Source of the DNA: Candidatus Angelobacter sp. Gp1-AA117
Lineage (GTDB): Bacteria > Acidobacteriota > Terriglobia > Terriglobales > Acidobacteriaceae
Direction of reading: 5' to 3'
Length of the DNA: 58,741 bases
Assembly: GCA_003223515.1 (NCBI GenBank)
Contig: QHVI01000056.1
Location: forward strand, 1 to 58,741
Shown here: one piece after another, positions 34,834 through 43,422 of the stretch
How positions within the stretch are numbered: position 1 is the first letter of the stretch
Layout of the letters: the number at the start of each line of letters is the position of its first letter
The notes under the pieces: generated by a model
Told to the model about the DNA's origin: nothing
Databases searched by the model: none
What the model saw: the letters and a program-made list of their open reading frames with translations, nothing else
Position numbers and translations under genes: made by a program

Positions 34834-35067
34834 TTAAATTTGGCGCGCATTTTCCCAAAATGATCTTGGTTTTTCAATTTCGCGGCTGCTGAGTTTTGCA
34901 ATGATGTGGACGTTCATCACGGCACACGTTTCAGAGAGTCTGACGTCATGCTCATGGACATAATCCCCTGTTACGATGCCCTGACCGTGCAAAGCTTTGA
35001 GCGATTCCACGATCTGCACAAAGCTGCTGTTGAGTTGCGAGAGTGCTTGGTAAATTTCCGGCTTCAT
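34834..35067 (-). CDS. Small passenger protein, 77 aa, function unknown
   Basis: Starts MKPEIYQALSQLNSSFVQIVESLKALHGQG at the ATG (35067) preceded by GGAG/AAGG; the upstream frame extension crosses the operator and is not credible. The protein is mostly helical with a His-rich middle (DYVHEHDVRLSETCAVMNVHIIAKL). It is transcribed away from the 57-aa gene at 35146, with a 26-bp palindrome between them, which suggests a regulated pair. Confidence 0.55.
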   Translation of the reverse strand: MKPEIYQALSQLNSSFVQIVESLKALHGQGIVTGDYVHEHDVRLSETCAVMNVHIIAKLSSREIEKPRSFWENARQI

Positions 35068-35081
35068 CCTTGCATCTCCGT

Positions 35082-35107
35082 TGGTACGAATAGTACTAAT
35101 AGTACCA
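35082..35107. promoter_or_regulatory. 26-bp palindromic operator with three GTAC boxes
   Basis: TGGTAC (35082-35087), central GTAC (35093-35096) and GTACCA (35102-35107) are spaced nine bases apart. The arms match at 11 of 13 positions. It sits between two divergent small genes, one of which looks like a ribbon-helix-helix protein. Confidence 0.65.
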
Positions 35108-35145
35108 TTGGAGATTCCTGCTGGCCACTGTAAACATAGAGCGAT

Positions 35146-35319
35146 ATGGCAGCAGGGAAACGCACTGTTCAAGTCAACGTGAAAATGTCCGCTGAGGACT
35201 TCGCTCTATTGCAGAAAGCAGCTAATGTGCTGTGGCCGGGAGCCGTGCTTACGAATTCCGGCATCGTGCTTGGACTTGCAAAATTGGGAGCAAGTCAGGC
35301 GTCAAAAAAGAAGAGCTAA
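35146..35319 (+). CDS. Ribbon-helix-helix-like small protein, 57 aa
   Basis: MAAGKRTVQVNVKMSAEDFA..., 57 residues. The early beta-strand (RTVQVNVKM) followed by two short helices (SAEDFALLQKAANVLW and TNSGIVLGLAKLGASQA) is the plan of RHH/CopG-Arc DNA-binding proteins. It starts 38 bp after the palindrome at 35082-35107 and is thus a likely autoregulator. Other small helical folds cannot be excluded. Confidence 0.55.
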   Translation: MAAGKRTVQVNVKMSAEDFALLQKAANVLWPGAVLTNSGIVLGLAKLGASQASKKKS

Positions 35320-35324
35320 AATTT

Positions 35325-35504
35325 ATGAAGTCTGACACGTCACCAGAATTCGAGAGATTCAAAAACTTTGTGCGTGGAATCATCAACGTACCAGGAGCAG
35401 AGGTTAAACGGGAAATCGAAGCGGAGAAAGAAGCGAAAGAACGAAAGAAAAAACGGGCTAAGACTTCGCCCGTTTCCCGCGTTTCAAACGACCGTGAACG
35501 TTAG
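35325..35504 (+). CDS. Small highly charged passenger protein, 59 aa
   Basis: Starts MKSDTSPEFERFKNFVRGIINVPGAEVKREI, five bases after the RHH-like stop, so the two are likely one transcript. The FxxLxxxI-sVPxxEVKxxI core is seen in many small bacterial proteins of unknown role. The C-terminal half is a Lys/Glu/Arg helix. Its stop overlaps the convergent transposase stop (TTAG read on both strands). Confidence 0.5.
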   Translation: MKSDTSPEFERFKNFVRGIINVPGAEVKREIEAEKEAKERKKKRAKTSPVSRVSNDRER

Positions 35505-36484
35505 AAGGATTGCGCTTGCCTCGCATCTGTTTTGCCAGTGAGTTCCTTATAAGTGAGGCGCTTTCCGGCTATCTGAGAAGCGCAGAGCATGAAGCGGTCT
35601 GAATCGTTCAACGGGTTATCTTTGGTTGCGCGATTCTCATAACGGAATACCTGTTCATCCAAGTAGCGGAACAGGTGGAAAGGTTCAACGGAAACATAGG
35701 TTCCACCTAGCATGCGCTTCAACAGTGACCAGAAGTTTTCCATGCCGTTAGTATGCACACGGCCATCAACGTACTTGATTGCGTGGTCAATCGCCTGATG
35801 ATCGAAGTCAGCATCCAATCCGGTATAACCCCACAGCTCATCAGTGTAGAGAGAGGAACCTGCCTCGACATGCTTCTTAACGATGGGCTGCAAGGTTTCT
35901 TTCTTCCGGTCAGTGATGACCTGAGTGTGAATCCTTCCGCCACGTTCCAACATTCCCATTACGATTACTTTGTCCTGAATGTTGTGGCCCTGTCCGGTAA
36001 TACGGCGTTCTTTCACGCTCTTGTGCATGTTCCGTGCTTTGCCACCAATGAAAGTTTCATCGGCTTCCACTTCGCCACCATTGCCACCCAATTTCAGAAA
36101 AGAGCCGCGACTCATAGCCTTGCGAATTCTGTGCAGCATGAACCAAGCGGATTTCTGAGTTACGCCGATAGCGCGGTGAATCTCGTAAGAGCTAACACCG
36201 TTCTTGCAGCAGCAAATCATCCACATGGCCATAATCCATTTTTCGAGAGGCAAGGGCGAGTCCTCGAAAATGGTTCCAACCTTGATGCTGAATTGCCGAT
36301 GGTCATGCTTTGTTTTGCATTTCCAGATACGGCGAGTAGAGATGTAGGACACATCTTTGCTGCCGCAGGTTGGACAAATAACGCCATCCGGCCAACGCAA
36401 CTCGACAAAGAATTGAATGCAGGCATCAGGATTGGAGAAGTACTGGATTGCCTGCTGCAAGGTTTTTGGGGTTTTCTGTTCCAT
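35501..36484 (-). CDS. IS1595-family (ISXO2-like) transposase
   Basis: A 327-residue protein from the ATG at 36484, 28 bp inside the right inverted repeat; the longer frame crosses the element end and part of metH. N-terminal zinc ribbon CPTCGSKDVSYISTRRIWKC...H, then helices including LPLEKWIMAMWMICCCKNGVSSYEIHRAIGVTQKSAWFMLHRI. The catalytic ISXO2 domain has the acidic residues in GGEVEADETFIGGK and YTDELWGY and the late NGMENFWSLLKRMLGGTY. Intact, so the element may still be mobile. Confidence 0.95.
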   Translation of the reverse strand: MEQKTPKTLQQAIQYFSNPDACIQFFVELRWPDGVICPTCGSKDVSYISTRRIWKCKTKHDHRQFSIKVGTIFEDSPLPLEKWIMAMWMICCCKNGVSSYEIHRAIGVTQKSAWFMLHRIRKAMSRGSFLKLGGNGGEVEADETFIGGKARNMHKSVKERRITGQGHNIQDKVIVMGMLERGGRIHTQVITDRKKETLQPIVKKHVEAGSSLYTDELWGYTGLDADFDHQAIDHAIKYVDGRVHTNGMENFWSLLKRMLGGTYVSVEPFHLFRYLDEQVFRYENRATKDNPLNDSDRFMLCASQIAGKRLTYKELTGKTDARQAQSF

Positions 36485-36511
36485 GACAAAACCAGAATAG
36501 CCCAAGATTGC

Positions 36512-36536
36512 GGGTGTGTCAAGTATATTATTGCCC
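36512..36536. repeat. Right terminal inverted repeat of the IS1595-type element
   Basis: Perfect 25-bp partner of 33855-33879. It lies 16 bp beyond the metH stop codon (36553), so the insertion just spared metH. Confidence 0.9.
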
Positions 36537-36552
36537 AAAATACTAAATACTG

Positions 36553-39500
36553 TCATACCACAAAATATTTCGCCTGCGGATGGTGCACCACAATGGCAGA
36601 AGTGGATTGCTCGGGTTCCATGTGGAAGCCGGTGGTGAGATGCACGCCGATGGTTTCTTCCGGTTTGAGCACCGCGAAAAGTTTCGTCTGGTCTTCGAGG
36701 TTGGGGCACGCCGGGTACCCGAAGGAATAGCGCGAGCCGCGGTACTTCTGGTGAAAAAGATCAGAGATGGCCGGAGCGTCATCGCCGGCTATGCCCAGTT
36801 CTTCACGGATGAGTTTGTGCATGAGTTCGGCCAGGGCTTCGGCGGTTTCTACGCTCAGGCCATGCACATATAAGTAGCGGGTGAATTCGCCGTCGTCGAA
36901 GAGCTTCTTGGTGACCTCTGATGCATGATGTCCTATGGTGACAACGGAGAGGCCGATCACATCCAGCCTGCCGGATGGGCTTTCTTCACGGGGCAGGAAG
37001 AAATCTGCAATAGACAGTTTGCGTCCTTCACGCTGGCGCGGGAAGGTGAAGCGCTGAATCTCCCGGCGCGATTCGGGCGAATCATACACGATGACATCAT
37101 TGCCTTCACCCTGACAGGGAAAATAGCCGTAGACGACCTTGGGCTCGAACCAGCCGCCGGCAATGGCTTCTTTTTCGAGATCGTGCAGGATGGGCTTGTA
37201 CTTCTCTTCCACTAAACGCGCGTAATCGGTCTGCGAGGCGGTCTTGAGCTGCCACTGGTTCTTGAAGAGCGCGGTGAGATTGATATACTTAAAGACTTCC
37301 TCAAGATCAAAGTCGCGACGCACGCGCACGCCGTAGAAGGGCGGCACGGGAATATTGGGTGCGGGCTGCACCACAGCGGAGCGTTCGGTGCTGATGGAGG
37401 CTTCGCCTCCGGCCGCAGCTATGGCTTTGGCAAATTTTTTCACCTGGCTGCCTTCGGCGAGGCGCTTTTCACGCGCACCATTACGCGAGGTGAGATCGTC
37501 CATGAGGTGGAGGCCGGCAAAGGCATCGTCTGCATAGAAAACGGCATTGGAGTATTCGCGGCGCAGATCGTCTTCAACATATTTGCGGGTGAGGGCGGCG
37601 CCGCCGCAAATCACCGGGTATTCGAGCTTCTGCGCCTGAAGGTCCTGAATGACATACTTCATCTCCAGCGTGGACTTGACCAACAGTCCGCTGAGGCCGA
37701 TAACATCTGCCTTGTGTTCGCGGGCGGCAGCGATGATGGTGTCCGACGGCTGCTTGATGCCGAGATTTACGACCTTGTAGCCGTTGTTGCTGAGGATGAT
37801 GTCGACCAGGTTCTTGCCGATATCGTGGACGTCACCCTTCACGGTGGCGAGGACGATCGTTCCCTTCTGCGAACCTCCGGACTTTTCCATCTTAGGCTCA
37901 AGATAGGCGACGGCCTGCTTCATCACTCCGGCCGAGTCGAGCACCGAAGGCAGTTGCATCTTGCGCGCACCAAAGAGTTCGCCGACGGTCTTCATGCCAT
38001 CGAGCAGCACGGTATTGATCACGTCGAGCGGTGAATAACGAGTGAGCGCGTCTTCGAGAATCTGTTCGAGCGTCTGGCGGCGCGCGCCTTCGCCGAGTGA
38101 TTTTTCTCCGTTGATGATGCAGCGCTTGAGCTTTTCTTCTACGGAGAGCGACTCGACGGGCGCGGCTTCAGCCTGGGGCTGCTTATCCACGCCGGAGAAG
38201 TGCGCCATATATTTCTGGAGCGGGTCGCCATTCGAGGTATCGCGATAGATGAGCTTGCGCGCCAGCTCCACCTCAATCTCAGGAATTTTGTAGAGCGGGT
38301 AGATCTTGGCGTAATTCACGATGGCCATATCGAGGCCATGGTCTACCGCCTCTTTCATGAAGACGCTGTTAAGCACGCGCCGGGCGTAGGTGTTCAGCCC
38401 GAAAGAAATATTGCTGACGCCCAGGATGGTTTTGACCTCAGGCAATTCCTGCTTGATCTTGCGGAGGGCATTGAGCGTCTCGATGCCGGCGGTGCGGTAC
38501 TCTTCCTGTCCGGTAGAGATGGGCAGGGTAAGCGCATCAAAGATCAAATCGCTCGGGCGGATGCCGTACTTTTCCGTAGCCAGTTCATAGATGCGTTTGG
38601 CAATGGCGGTTTTCTTTTCGGCGGTCAGCGCCATGCCTTCTTCATCGATGGTGAGCGCGATCACGGCAGCACCGTAGCGCTTGGCCATAGGCAGAACTTT
38701 GGAGGTGCGCTTCTCACCATCTTCCAGATTGATAGAGTTGATGATGGCCTTGCCGGGAATGCGCTTGAGCGCCTCTTCGATCACATCGGCCTCGGTGGAA
38801 TCGACAAGAACGGGTGCAGGCACACGGGTGGCGACTTTATCGAGAATGGAGCTGATATAGCCCTTCTCGTCTTCGCCGACGATGGCGCAGCAGAGGTCAA
38901 GCATGTGCGAGCCTTCATTGACCAGGCGTCTGGCGAGGGCAACGATGTCGTCATATTTTCCGGCGCGCACCATATTGCGGAAGTGCTCGACACGCGTGGT
39001 GGTGTTCATCTCCTCGGCAACGATCAGCGGCTTGGGATCGAGATCGAGTGGAACCATGCTGTAGGCGCTGGCCGCTGCCGGAGTGACGGTGACTTCCCTC
39101 TTTGCGGGTTGGAGATTGCCGCAGATTTCAGCGATCTTCTTGATATGCGCGGGAGTGGTGCCGCAGCATCCGCCCACTACGTGGACGCCGTACTCGGTGA
39201 TGAATTTCTTGTGGTACTCGGCGAGTTCCTCAGGCGTGAGGGCATAATGCGCATGTCCGCCGACGTTCTGCGGCAGCCCGGCGTTAGGCAGCACGGAGAT
39301 TTCCTTGGGCGCGTTGTGAGCGAGGTAACGCACCGCATCATTCATCTCTTTCGGGCCAGTGGCGCAGTTGAGGCCGATAATCTCGCAGTCGTAAGGTTCG
39401 AGCGCAGTTTCGGCAGCGCCGATCTCGGTGCCCAGCAGCATGGTGCCGGTGGCTTCGAGGGTAACCTGCGTCTGGACAGGCAGGCGTTTTCCAGCCTGCT

Positions 39501-40029
39501 TCATAGCGTCAAAGACGGCGGCCAGCGCAATCTTGGTTTGCAGAATGTCTTGCGAAGTCTCGATGAGCAGCACGTCGCAGCCGCCCTCGATCAGGCCCAA
39601 TGCCTGGTCAAGATAGGACTTCCACATAGCGTCAAAGCCAATGTGGCCGAGCGATGGCAGCTTGGTGGTGGGACCGATAGAGCCGGCGACGAAGCGCGGC
39701 TTATCAGAGGTGGAGAAATCGGCGGCTACTTCGCGGGCGATCTCTGCGGCTCGCTGGTTGATCTCGTGGACTTTATCCTGGAGGTCGAATTCGCCCAGGA
39801 CGATGCTGGTGCCGCCGAAGGTATTGGTTTCCACAACATCGGCACCCGCCTTGAAATAAGAGGCGTGAATGTCTTTGATGATGTCCGGCCGGCTGAGAAC
39901 CAGCACTTCAGAACAGTTCTCTTTGCCCCAAAAATCGTCGAGCGTGGGTTGGCGCTCCTGAATCTGGGTGCCCATGGCGCCGTCGTAAATAACGACACGT
40001 TCGCGAACGGTTTCGAGAAAGGATTTCAT
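36553..40029 (-). CDS. metH: Cobalamin-dependent methionine synthase
   Basis: A 1,158-residue four-module enzyme. (1) Homocysteine domain, residues 1-310, with zinc ligands in LNCATGP and GGCCGTTP. (2) Folate domain, about 325-600 (VAEEMNTTTRVEHFRNMVRAGKYDDI, LVDSTEADVIEEALK, INSINLEDGE). (3) Cobalamin domain, about 660-860, with cap helices and the base-off motif DVHDIGKNLV, then LSGLLVKSTLEMKY. (4) Reactivation (AdoMet) domain, about 900-1158, with RYSFGYPACPNLEDQ and GFHMEPEQSTSA. Shorter than the E. coli enzyme but complete. No riboswitch was recognised upstream. Confidence 0.97.
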   Translation of the reverse strand: MKSFLETVRERVVIYDGAMGTQIQERQPTLDDFWGKENCSEVLVLSRPDIIKDIHASYFKAGADVVETNTFGGTSIVLGEFDLQDKVHEINQRAAEIAREVAADFSTSDKPRFVAGSIGPTTKLPSLGHIGFDAMWKSYLDQALGLIEGGCDVLLIETSQDILQTKIALAAVFDAMKQAGKRLPVQTQVTLEATGTMLLGTEIGAAETALEPYDCEIIGLNCATGPKEMNDAVRYLAHNAPKEISVLPNAGLPQNVGGHAHYALTPEELAEYHKKFITEYGVHVVGGCCGTTPAHIKKIAEICGNLQPAKREVTVTPAAASAYSMVPLDLDPKPLIVAEEMNTTTRVEHFRNMVRAGKYDDIVALARRLVNEGSHMLDLCCAIVGEDEKGYISSILDKVATRVPAPVLVDSTEADVIEEALKRIPGKAIINSINLEDGEKRTSKVLPMAKRYGAAVIALTIDEEGMALTAEKKTAIAKRIYELATEKYGIRPSDLIFDALTLPISTGQEEYRTAGIETLNALRKIKQELPEVKTILGVSNISFGLNTYARRVLNSVFMKEAVDHGLDMAIVNYAKIYPLYKIPEIEVELARKLIYRDTSNGDPLQKYMAHFSGVDKQPQAEAAPVESLSVEEKLKRCIINGEKSLGEGARRQTLEQILEDALTRYSPLDVINTVLLDGMKTVGELFGARKMQLPSVLDSAGVMKQAVAYLEPKMEKSGGSQKGTIVLATVKGDVHDIGKNLVDIILSNNGYKVVNLGIKQPSDTIIAAAREHKADVIGLSGLLVKSTLEMKYVIQDLQAQKLEYPVICGGAALTRKYVEDDLRREYSNAVFYADDAFAGLHLMDDLTSRNGAREKRLAEGSQVKKFAKAIAAAGGEASISTERSAVVQPAPNIPVPPFYGVRVRRDFDLEEVFKYINLTALFKNQWQLKTASQTDYARLVEEKYKPILHDLEKEAIAGGWFEPKVVYGYFPCQGEGNDVIVYDSPESRREIQRFTFPRQREGRKLSIADFFLPREESPSGRLDVIGLSVVTIGHHASEVTKKLFDDGEFTRYLYVHGLSVETAEALAELMHKLIREELGIAGDDAPAISDLFHQKYRGSRYSFGYPACPNLEDQTKLFAVLKPEETIGVHLTTGFHMEPEQSTSAIVVHHPQAKYFVV

Positions 40030-40255
40030 TCGGTTGAGTCGAGACCCACAGTTCAGCGGGTTCCCGCTGCATAGTCATTATTTTAACCGCAAAGGACGCA
40101 GCGCAGCATAGCGCAATCAAAATCTGACCACAAAGGACACGGGGGGGCACAAAGGTCACCGAGGAAAGCTCTTGGAAATTGGAAGTAAGCCGCGAATGAC
40201 GCGATTGGCGTTAATTATTATTGTGTTGTCATGCGCTGTGTACTACCATTAGGCC

Positions 40256-40444
40256 ATGGCCAAGGCAAAGAAATTCGAATTCGAGAATCCGTTGCCTGCG
40301 GCGGATGATGAAGATGAGCAAACCCTTGCTGCCATTGATGAAGGTATCAAAGACGCTGATGCTGGCCGAGTAGTCTCGGCTGAGAAAGTTCGCAAGCTCT
40401 TGCCACAGTGGATTACAGAATCATCTACACGCAAAAGGCGCTAA
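40256..40444 (+). CDS. ParD-like antitoxin, 62 aa
   Basis: A 62-residue acidic/basic small protein (MAKAKKFEFENPLPAADDEDEQTLAAIDEGIKDADAGRVVSAEKVRKLLPQW). The DEGI.DA.AGR.VS.E.VR..L pattern is that of antitoxins paired with ParE/RelE toxins. The toxin gene begins inside it, a 37-bp overlap, the common order antitoxin then toxin. The pair is probably autoregulated. Confidence 0.8.
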   Translation: MAKAKKFEFENPLPAADDEDEQTLAAIDEGIKDADAGRVVSAEKVRKLLPQWITESSTRKRR

Positions 40445-40710
40445 ACAATCTCGCTGAGATCATCGGGTACATCGCCGAGGACAGTCCGGATACAGCGTCC
40501 CGATTCGGTTCCGCATTGATCGAACACGTCGAATTGCTCAGCCGTTTTCCCCGCATGGGCGGAGTAGTCAGAAAACGTACTCACGTCCGGAAGCTCGTTC
40601 ATACCCCGATTCTGATTTATTACCGAATCGACGAAAATAAGCAAGCTCTTCAGATTCTTCATTTCAGATATGGGATGCGTAAACCGCCAGATTCCGAGCT
40701 CCGGGCTTGA
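40408..40710 (+). CDS. ParE/RelE-type toxin
   Basis: A 100-residue protein with a GTG start inside the antitoxin gene. MDYRIIYTQKALNNLAEIIGYIAEDSPDTASRFGSALIEHVELLSRFPRMGGVV, ending in LIYYRIDENKQALQILHFRYGMRKP, is the ParE toxin pattern: N-terminal beta-strand, two helices, then a sheet with an Arg/His-rich end. Chromosomal ParE proteins poison DNA gyrase; RelE relatives cut mRNA. Which applies cannot be read here. Confidence 0.85.
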   Translation: MDYRIIYTQKALNNLAEIIGYIAEDSPDTASRFGSALIEHVELLSRFPRMGGVVRKRTHVRKLVHTPILIYYRIDENKQALQILHFRYGMRKPPDSELRA

Positions 40711-40801
40711 ATGCAGTGAAGTAATGCCCTGTTGGTGACGATTCGGGGTACAATCCGTCTACTCAGGAAATCCAGGAGACAATCCGCTGAATGGGAGAAT
40801 T

Positions 40802-42331
40802 ATGGCGCGGAGTGCTTTCAAGCTACAGGTCATTGTTGCGGCGGCGCTGCTGGCGTCGTGCGCTTTTAGCCAGCAGGTGCAACAGCAGCAGGAAGTTTCG
40901 GCAAGGACAACGTCGAGCCCCAAGGCAGACGCCAACGGGGTAAAGGTGTCAAAGGAAGACACGCAGCTTGCTACCCAGATGCTGGAGATTTCTGAAAGCA
41001 CGGCGCGGGGCTTTGAATCGCCCATGCGGGCCTACAGCCTGCTGCAGATCGCGCAAGTGCATGTGACGCTGGATAAGAAGAAAGCCATCGAGATGCTGAA
41101 GGATGCGTTTACCGCATCGCTGGGAATCCGGGACGACAACTTCACCAAGCAGAATATCCAGGAGGATATCTTCCGGACGCTGCTGCCGCTGTCACAGGCA
41201 GACGTAGAAGAGTTCCTGCCACAGGCTGAACCCCGGCCGCGCAAGCAGGCTTCTGAGCAGATCATTTCCCGCTATATCGAGAGCAAGAATTTTGAGTCGG
41301 CCATTGACCTGGTGAACCAGATTACCCGTTTCGATGAGTTTCCTTATGGCACCGGGGGCAAGTTGATGATGGTGATGCCCGAGGAGATGAGCGGGGAGAG
41401 GATGTCATTGTTTGCGCAGGCGGTGAACAGCTACAAGAATCATGAGCATAAAGGCGTCCACGTAGGCAGTGACACGCTTACGTATATGGCGGCTTCTTTT
41501 GGCTCAAAGATGCCGCCCAAAATGGTGATGCAGGCGGTGGATGAAATCCTGAGCCAGGCCAAGAAGAACACCGAGAACGCCACCAACGCCGCTTCCATCA
41601 CCATCAGCGGAGAGGGCGGAACAACCAGCTTCGGTTCCGAATATGAATACCAGCTTTTTGCGCTGCTGCCGCTGATCGAGAAGCTGGATGAAGGCCGAGC
41701 CAGGCAACTGCTGGAGGAAAATCAGTCGTTAAAAGCCAAGCTGACACAGTACTCAAGCGGCCTGCAATCGATCGATCCTGGAATGGCCGATCCCAAGGCG
41801 AAGAACCACGGCATGAGCACCAGCGTCCACGGCGGAGGAGGCGGCGGAAATGTTGAATGGATGCAGGAAGCCATGCGCCAGGCGGAGAAAATCGTAAGTG
41901 ATGCAGGCCAGAATCCTACACAGGCGATTGCCCAGGCAGCGGCCCTGCCGGCATCTATAGGGAACATGCGGCTGTGTCCACGCGCGCAGGCCCTGGATGG
42001 CATTGCACAGCAGGTGTGGAAAGACAGTCCGAGCGCGGCCAAGCAGGCACTGGACGAGTTGCGCAAGTTGCTTCCCGATCTGCCGCTGCAACTTAGCGCT
42101 CTGAAAGCCTGGTGGCCCTCAGTGGATGCTTACCGCCGGTTCATCGAAGTCGAAACCAGAATCTCGGAGCGCAAGGCCATCAAGATCCTTACCGAGATCA
42201 AAGACCCGGAAATCCGCACCGTAGAATCGATCATGGTTTCACGGTCGATGCTGGGCATGCCGGTGAAGCGCGTCATGATCGTAGAGCGAAGCAAGAGCGG
42301 CAATTCCATGTCAGTACATGCGGAAGACTGA
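40802..42331 (+). CDS. Exported lipoprotein, function unknown
   Basis: A 509-residue protein. N-terminus MARSAFKLQVIVAAALLASCAFSQQ contains a lipobox-like LLASC, so lipidation at Cys20 is possible. The mature protein is helical with repeated sets resembling TPR-like arrays (AYSLLQIAQVHVTLDKKKAIEMLKDAF), an EYQLFALLPLIEKLDEGRARQLLEEN motif and a Gly-rich loop (VHGGGGGGN). Similar proteins recur in Acidobacteria; no function is recognised. It stands alone. Confidence 0.8.
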   Translation: MARSAFKLQVIVAAALLASCAFSQQVQQQQEVSARTTSSPKADANGVKVSKEDTQLATQMLEISESTARGFESPMRAYSLLQIAQVHVTLDKKKAIEMLKDAFTASLGIRDDNFTKQNIQEDIFRTLLPLSQADVEEFLPQAEPRPRKQASEQIISRYIESKNFESAIDLVNQITRFDEFPYGTGGKLMMVMPEEMSGERMSLFAQAVNSYKNHEHKGVHVGSDTLTYMAASFGSKMPPKMVMQAVDEILSQAKKNTENATNAASITISGEGGTTSFGSEYEYQLFALLPLIEKLDEGRARQLLEENQSLKAKLTQYSSGLQSIDPGMADPKAKNHGMSTSVHGGGGGGNVEWMQEAMRQAEKIVSDAGQNPTQAIAQAAALPASIGNMRLCPRAQALDGIAQQVWKDSPSAAKQALDELRKLLPDLPLQLSALKAWWPSVDAYRRFIEVETRISERKAIKILTEIKDPEIRTVESIMVSRSMLGMPVKRVMIVERSKSGNSMSVHAED

Positions 42332-42480
42332 GGAAGAATGGGTCAATGAATTCAACCTCTGCGGCCTCGGCGGTTGAGTCAAATGCTTCCGAAAACGAGC
42401 TTTGGCGTCCCCAATCCTGCTCTCGGTATTTGAATTAAGTCCGAAGCGGGTGTTACGATTCCTGTTTTGGAGGACTTGCG

Positions 42481-42789
42481 ATGTCTGATAGAGAAAATAG
42501 CAGTAGCCTGATGTGGTTTTTGGCAGGACTTGGTTTTGGAGCGCTGCTGGGCGTCCTTTATGCTCCGCGCTCCGGCCGCGAAACGCGCGAAGCAATCCGC
42601 AGCACTGCTTCTGAAGGGAAGGATTACATCAAGAACCGCGGCCGGGAGGCGCGTGACGCTGTGGGCCAGTGGGTAGAGCGCGGCAAGGAAGTGGTTAACC
42701 GGCAAAGGGATAACATCAGCAGTGCCATCGACGAAGGGGTAAAGGCCTTTCGCGAGACTACTGAAGGCCAGAAGGGCCCTCGCTCTTAA
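42481..42789 (+). CDS. YtxH-domain protein
   Basis: A 102-residue protein: one transmembrane helix (LMWFLAGLGFGALLGVLYAP), followed by the YtxH signature YAPRSGRETREAIRSTASEGKDYIK and an amphipathic helix. Often stress-related and membrane-associated; exact role unknown. Same operon as the next gene (18-bp gap). Confidence 0.88.
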   Translation: MSDRENSSSLMWFLAGLGFGALLGVLYAPRSGRETREAIRSTASEGKDYIKNRGREARDAVGQWVERGKEVVNRQRDNISSAIDEGVKAFRETTEGQKGPRS

Positions 42790-42807
42790 TTCATTCCTGG
42801 AGACCAG

Positions 42808-43326
42808 GTGAACGACACTTTGATGCTGATATTTGTGGCTTGTACTACAGTAGCCATTGTTTTCCAGGCGGGGCTTCTCTTCGCTCTGTATAAGGCGGTG
42901 AAGAGAAGCTCTGAACGGATGGAGAAGGTTGCCAACCGTCTGGAGCAGCAGGCCACGCCGGTACTCGCCGTTGCACGCTCCATTCTGGACGACGTGCAAC
43001 CCAAGATCAGCGAGATTACCAGCAACCTGGCACAAACTACGGCCACTATCCGAGCCCATGCGACAGAAGTGGTGGAGACCAGTGGAGAAATTCTCAACCG
43101 GGCGCGCATGCAGGCAGCCCGCCTGGACGAGATGATCAGCAGCACAGCCAATAAAGTGGAAGAGACCACCGATTTCCTGCAGCATTCTGTGGTGAACCCG
43201 GTGCGCCGGGTCCATGCGGTCTTTCATGCAGTGAATGCCAGCCTGGGATTTCTGCGGCGCGTACGCGAAGAGAAGAAGCACGGCAATGCCGCAGCGGCGC
43301 AGGGAGAAGAGGAGATGTTCATCTGA
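42808..43326 (+). CDS. DUF948-like membrane coiled-coil protein
   Basis: A 172-residue protein with GTG start after GGAGACC. N-terminal helix (LMLIFVACTTVAIVFQAGLLFALY), then a long heptad-type helix (residues about 35-130) with the pattern seen in DUF948 and YtxH-linked proteins (SILDDVQPKISEITSNLAQTTATIRAHATEVVETSGEIL). Paired with YtxH, as in many bacteria. Confidence 0.78.
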   Translation: MNDTLMLIFVACTTVAIVFQAGLLFALYKAVKRSSERMEKVANRLEQQATPVLAVARSILDDVQPKISEITSNLAQTTATIRAHATEVVETSGEILNRARMQAARLDEMISSTANKVEETTDFLQHSVVNPVRRVHAVFHAVNASLGFLRRVREEKKHGNAAAAQGEEEMFI

Positions 43327-43420
43327 AGCTAGCCACTAGCTGCTGGCTGAATGACATCACTCGTCAGGATAAAGCGTCACAAAAAAAGTCTAAGAGCCAG
43401 AAGCTAAAAGCCAAGAGCCC
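43326..43420. repeat. AGCTA-type dispersed repeat
   Basis: Copies such as AAGCTAGCCACTAGCTGCTGG (near 43325) and GAGCCAGAAGCTAAAAGCC (near 43391) in the convergent gap. Same family as at 33183 and 46455. Confidence 0.55.
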
Positions 43421-43422
43421 CT

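Larger units (their letters stand above)
33855..36536. mobile_element. IS1595-type transposable element with passenger genes, 2,682 bp
   Basis: Perfect 25-bp terminal inverted repeats (33855-33879 and 36512-36536, beginning GGGCAATAATATACTTGACA) enclose an ISXO2-like transposase gene and four further small genes. The flanks are intact on both sides: 10 bp past the DUF1801 stop on the left and 16 bp past the metH stop on the right. IS1595-family elements usually duplicate 8 bp at the target; the flanking octamers here (AGTAGTTA and AAAATACT) do not match, so no duplication is visible. Some IS1595 subgroups are known to carry passenger genes. The interior is AT-richer than the neighbouring DNA. 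Confidence 0.85.

Noticed and set aside
38200-40074. A 624-codon plus-strand open frame
   Set aside because: It lies wholly opposite metH; its residues are the shadow of a high-GC coding strand and show no family motif.
40030-40255. Possible SAM or cobalamin riboswitch before metH
   Set aside because: No conserved B12-box or SAM core was recognised; only a CAGCGGG/CCCGCTG hairpin is present.
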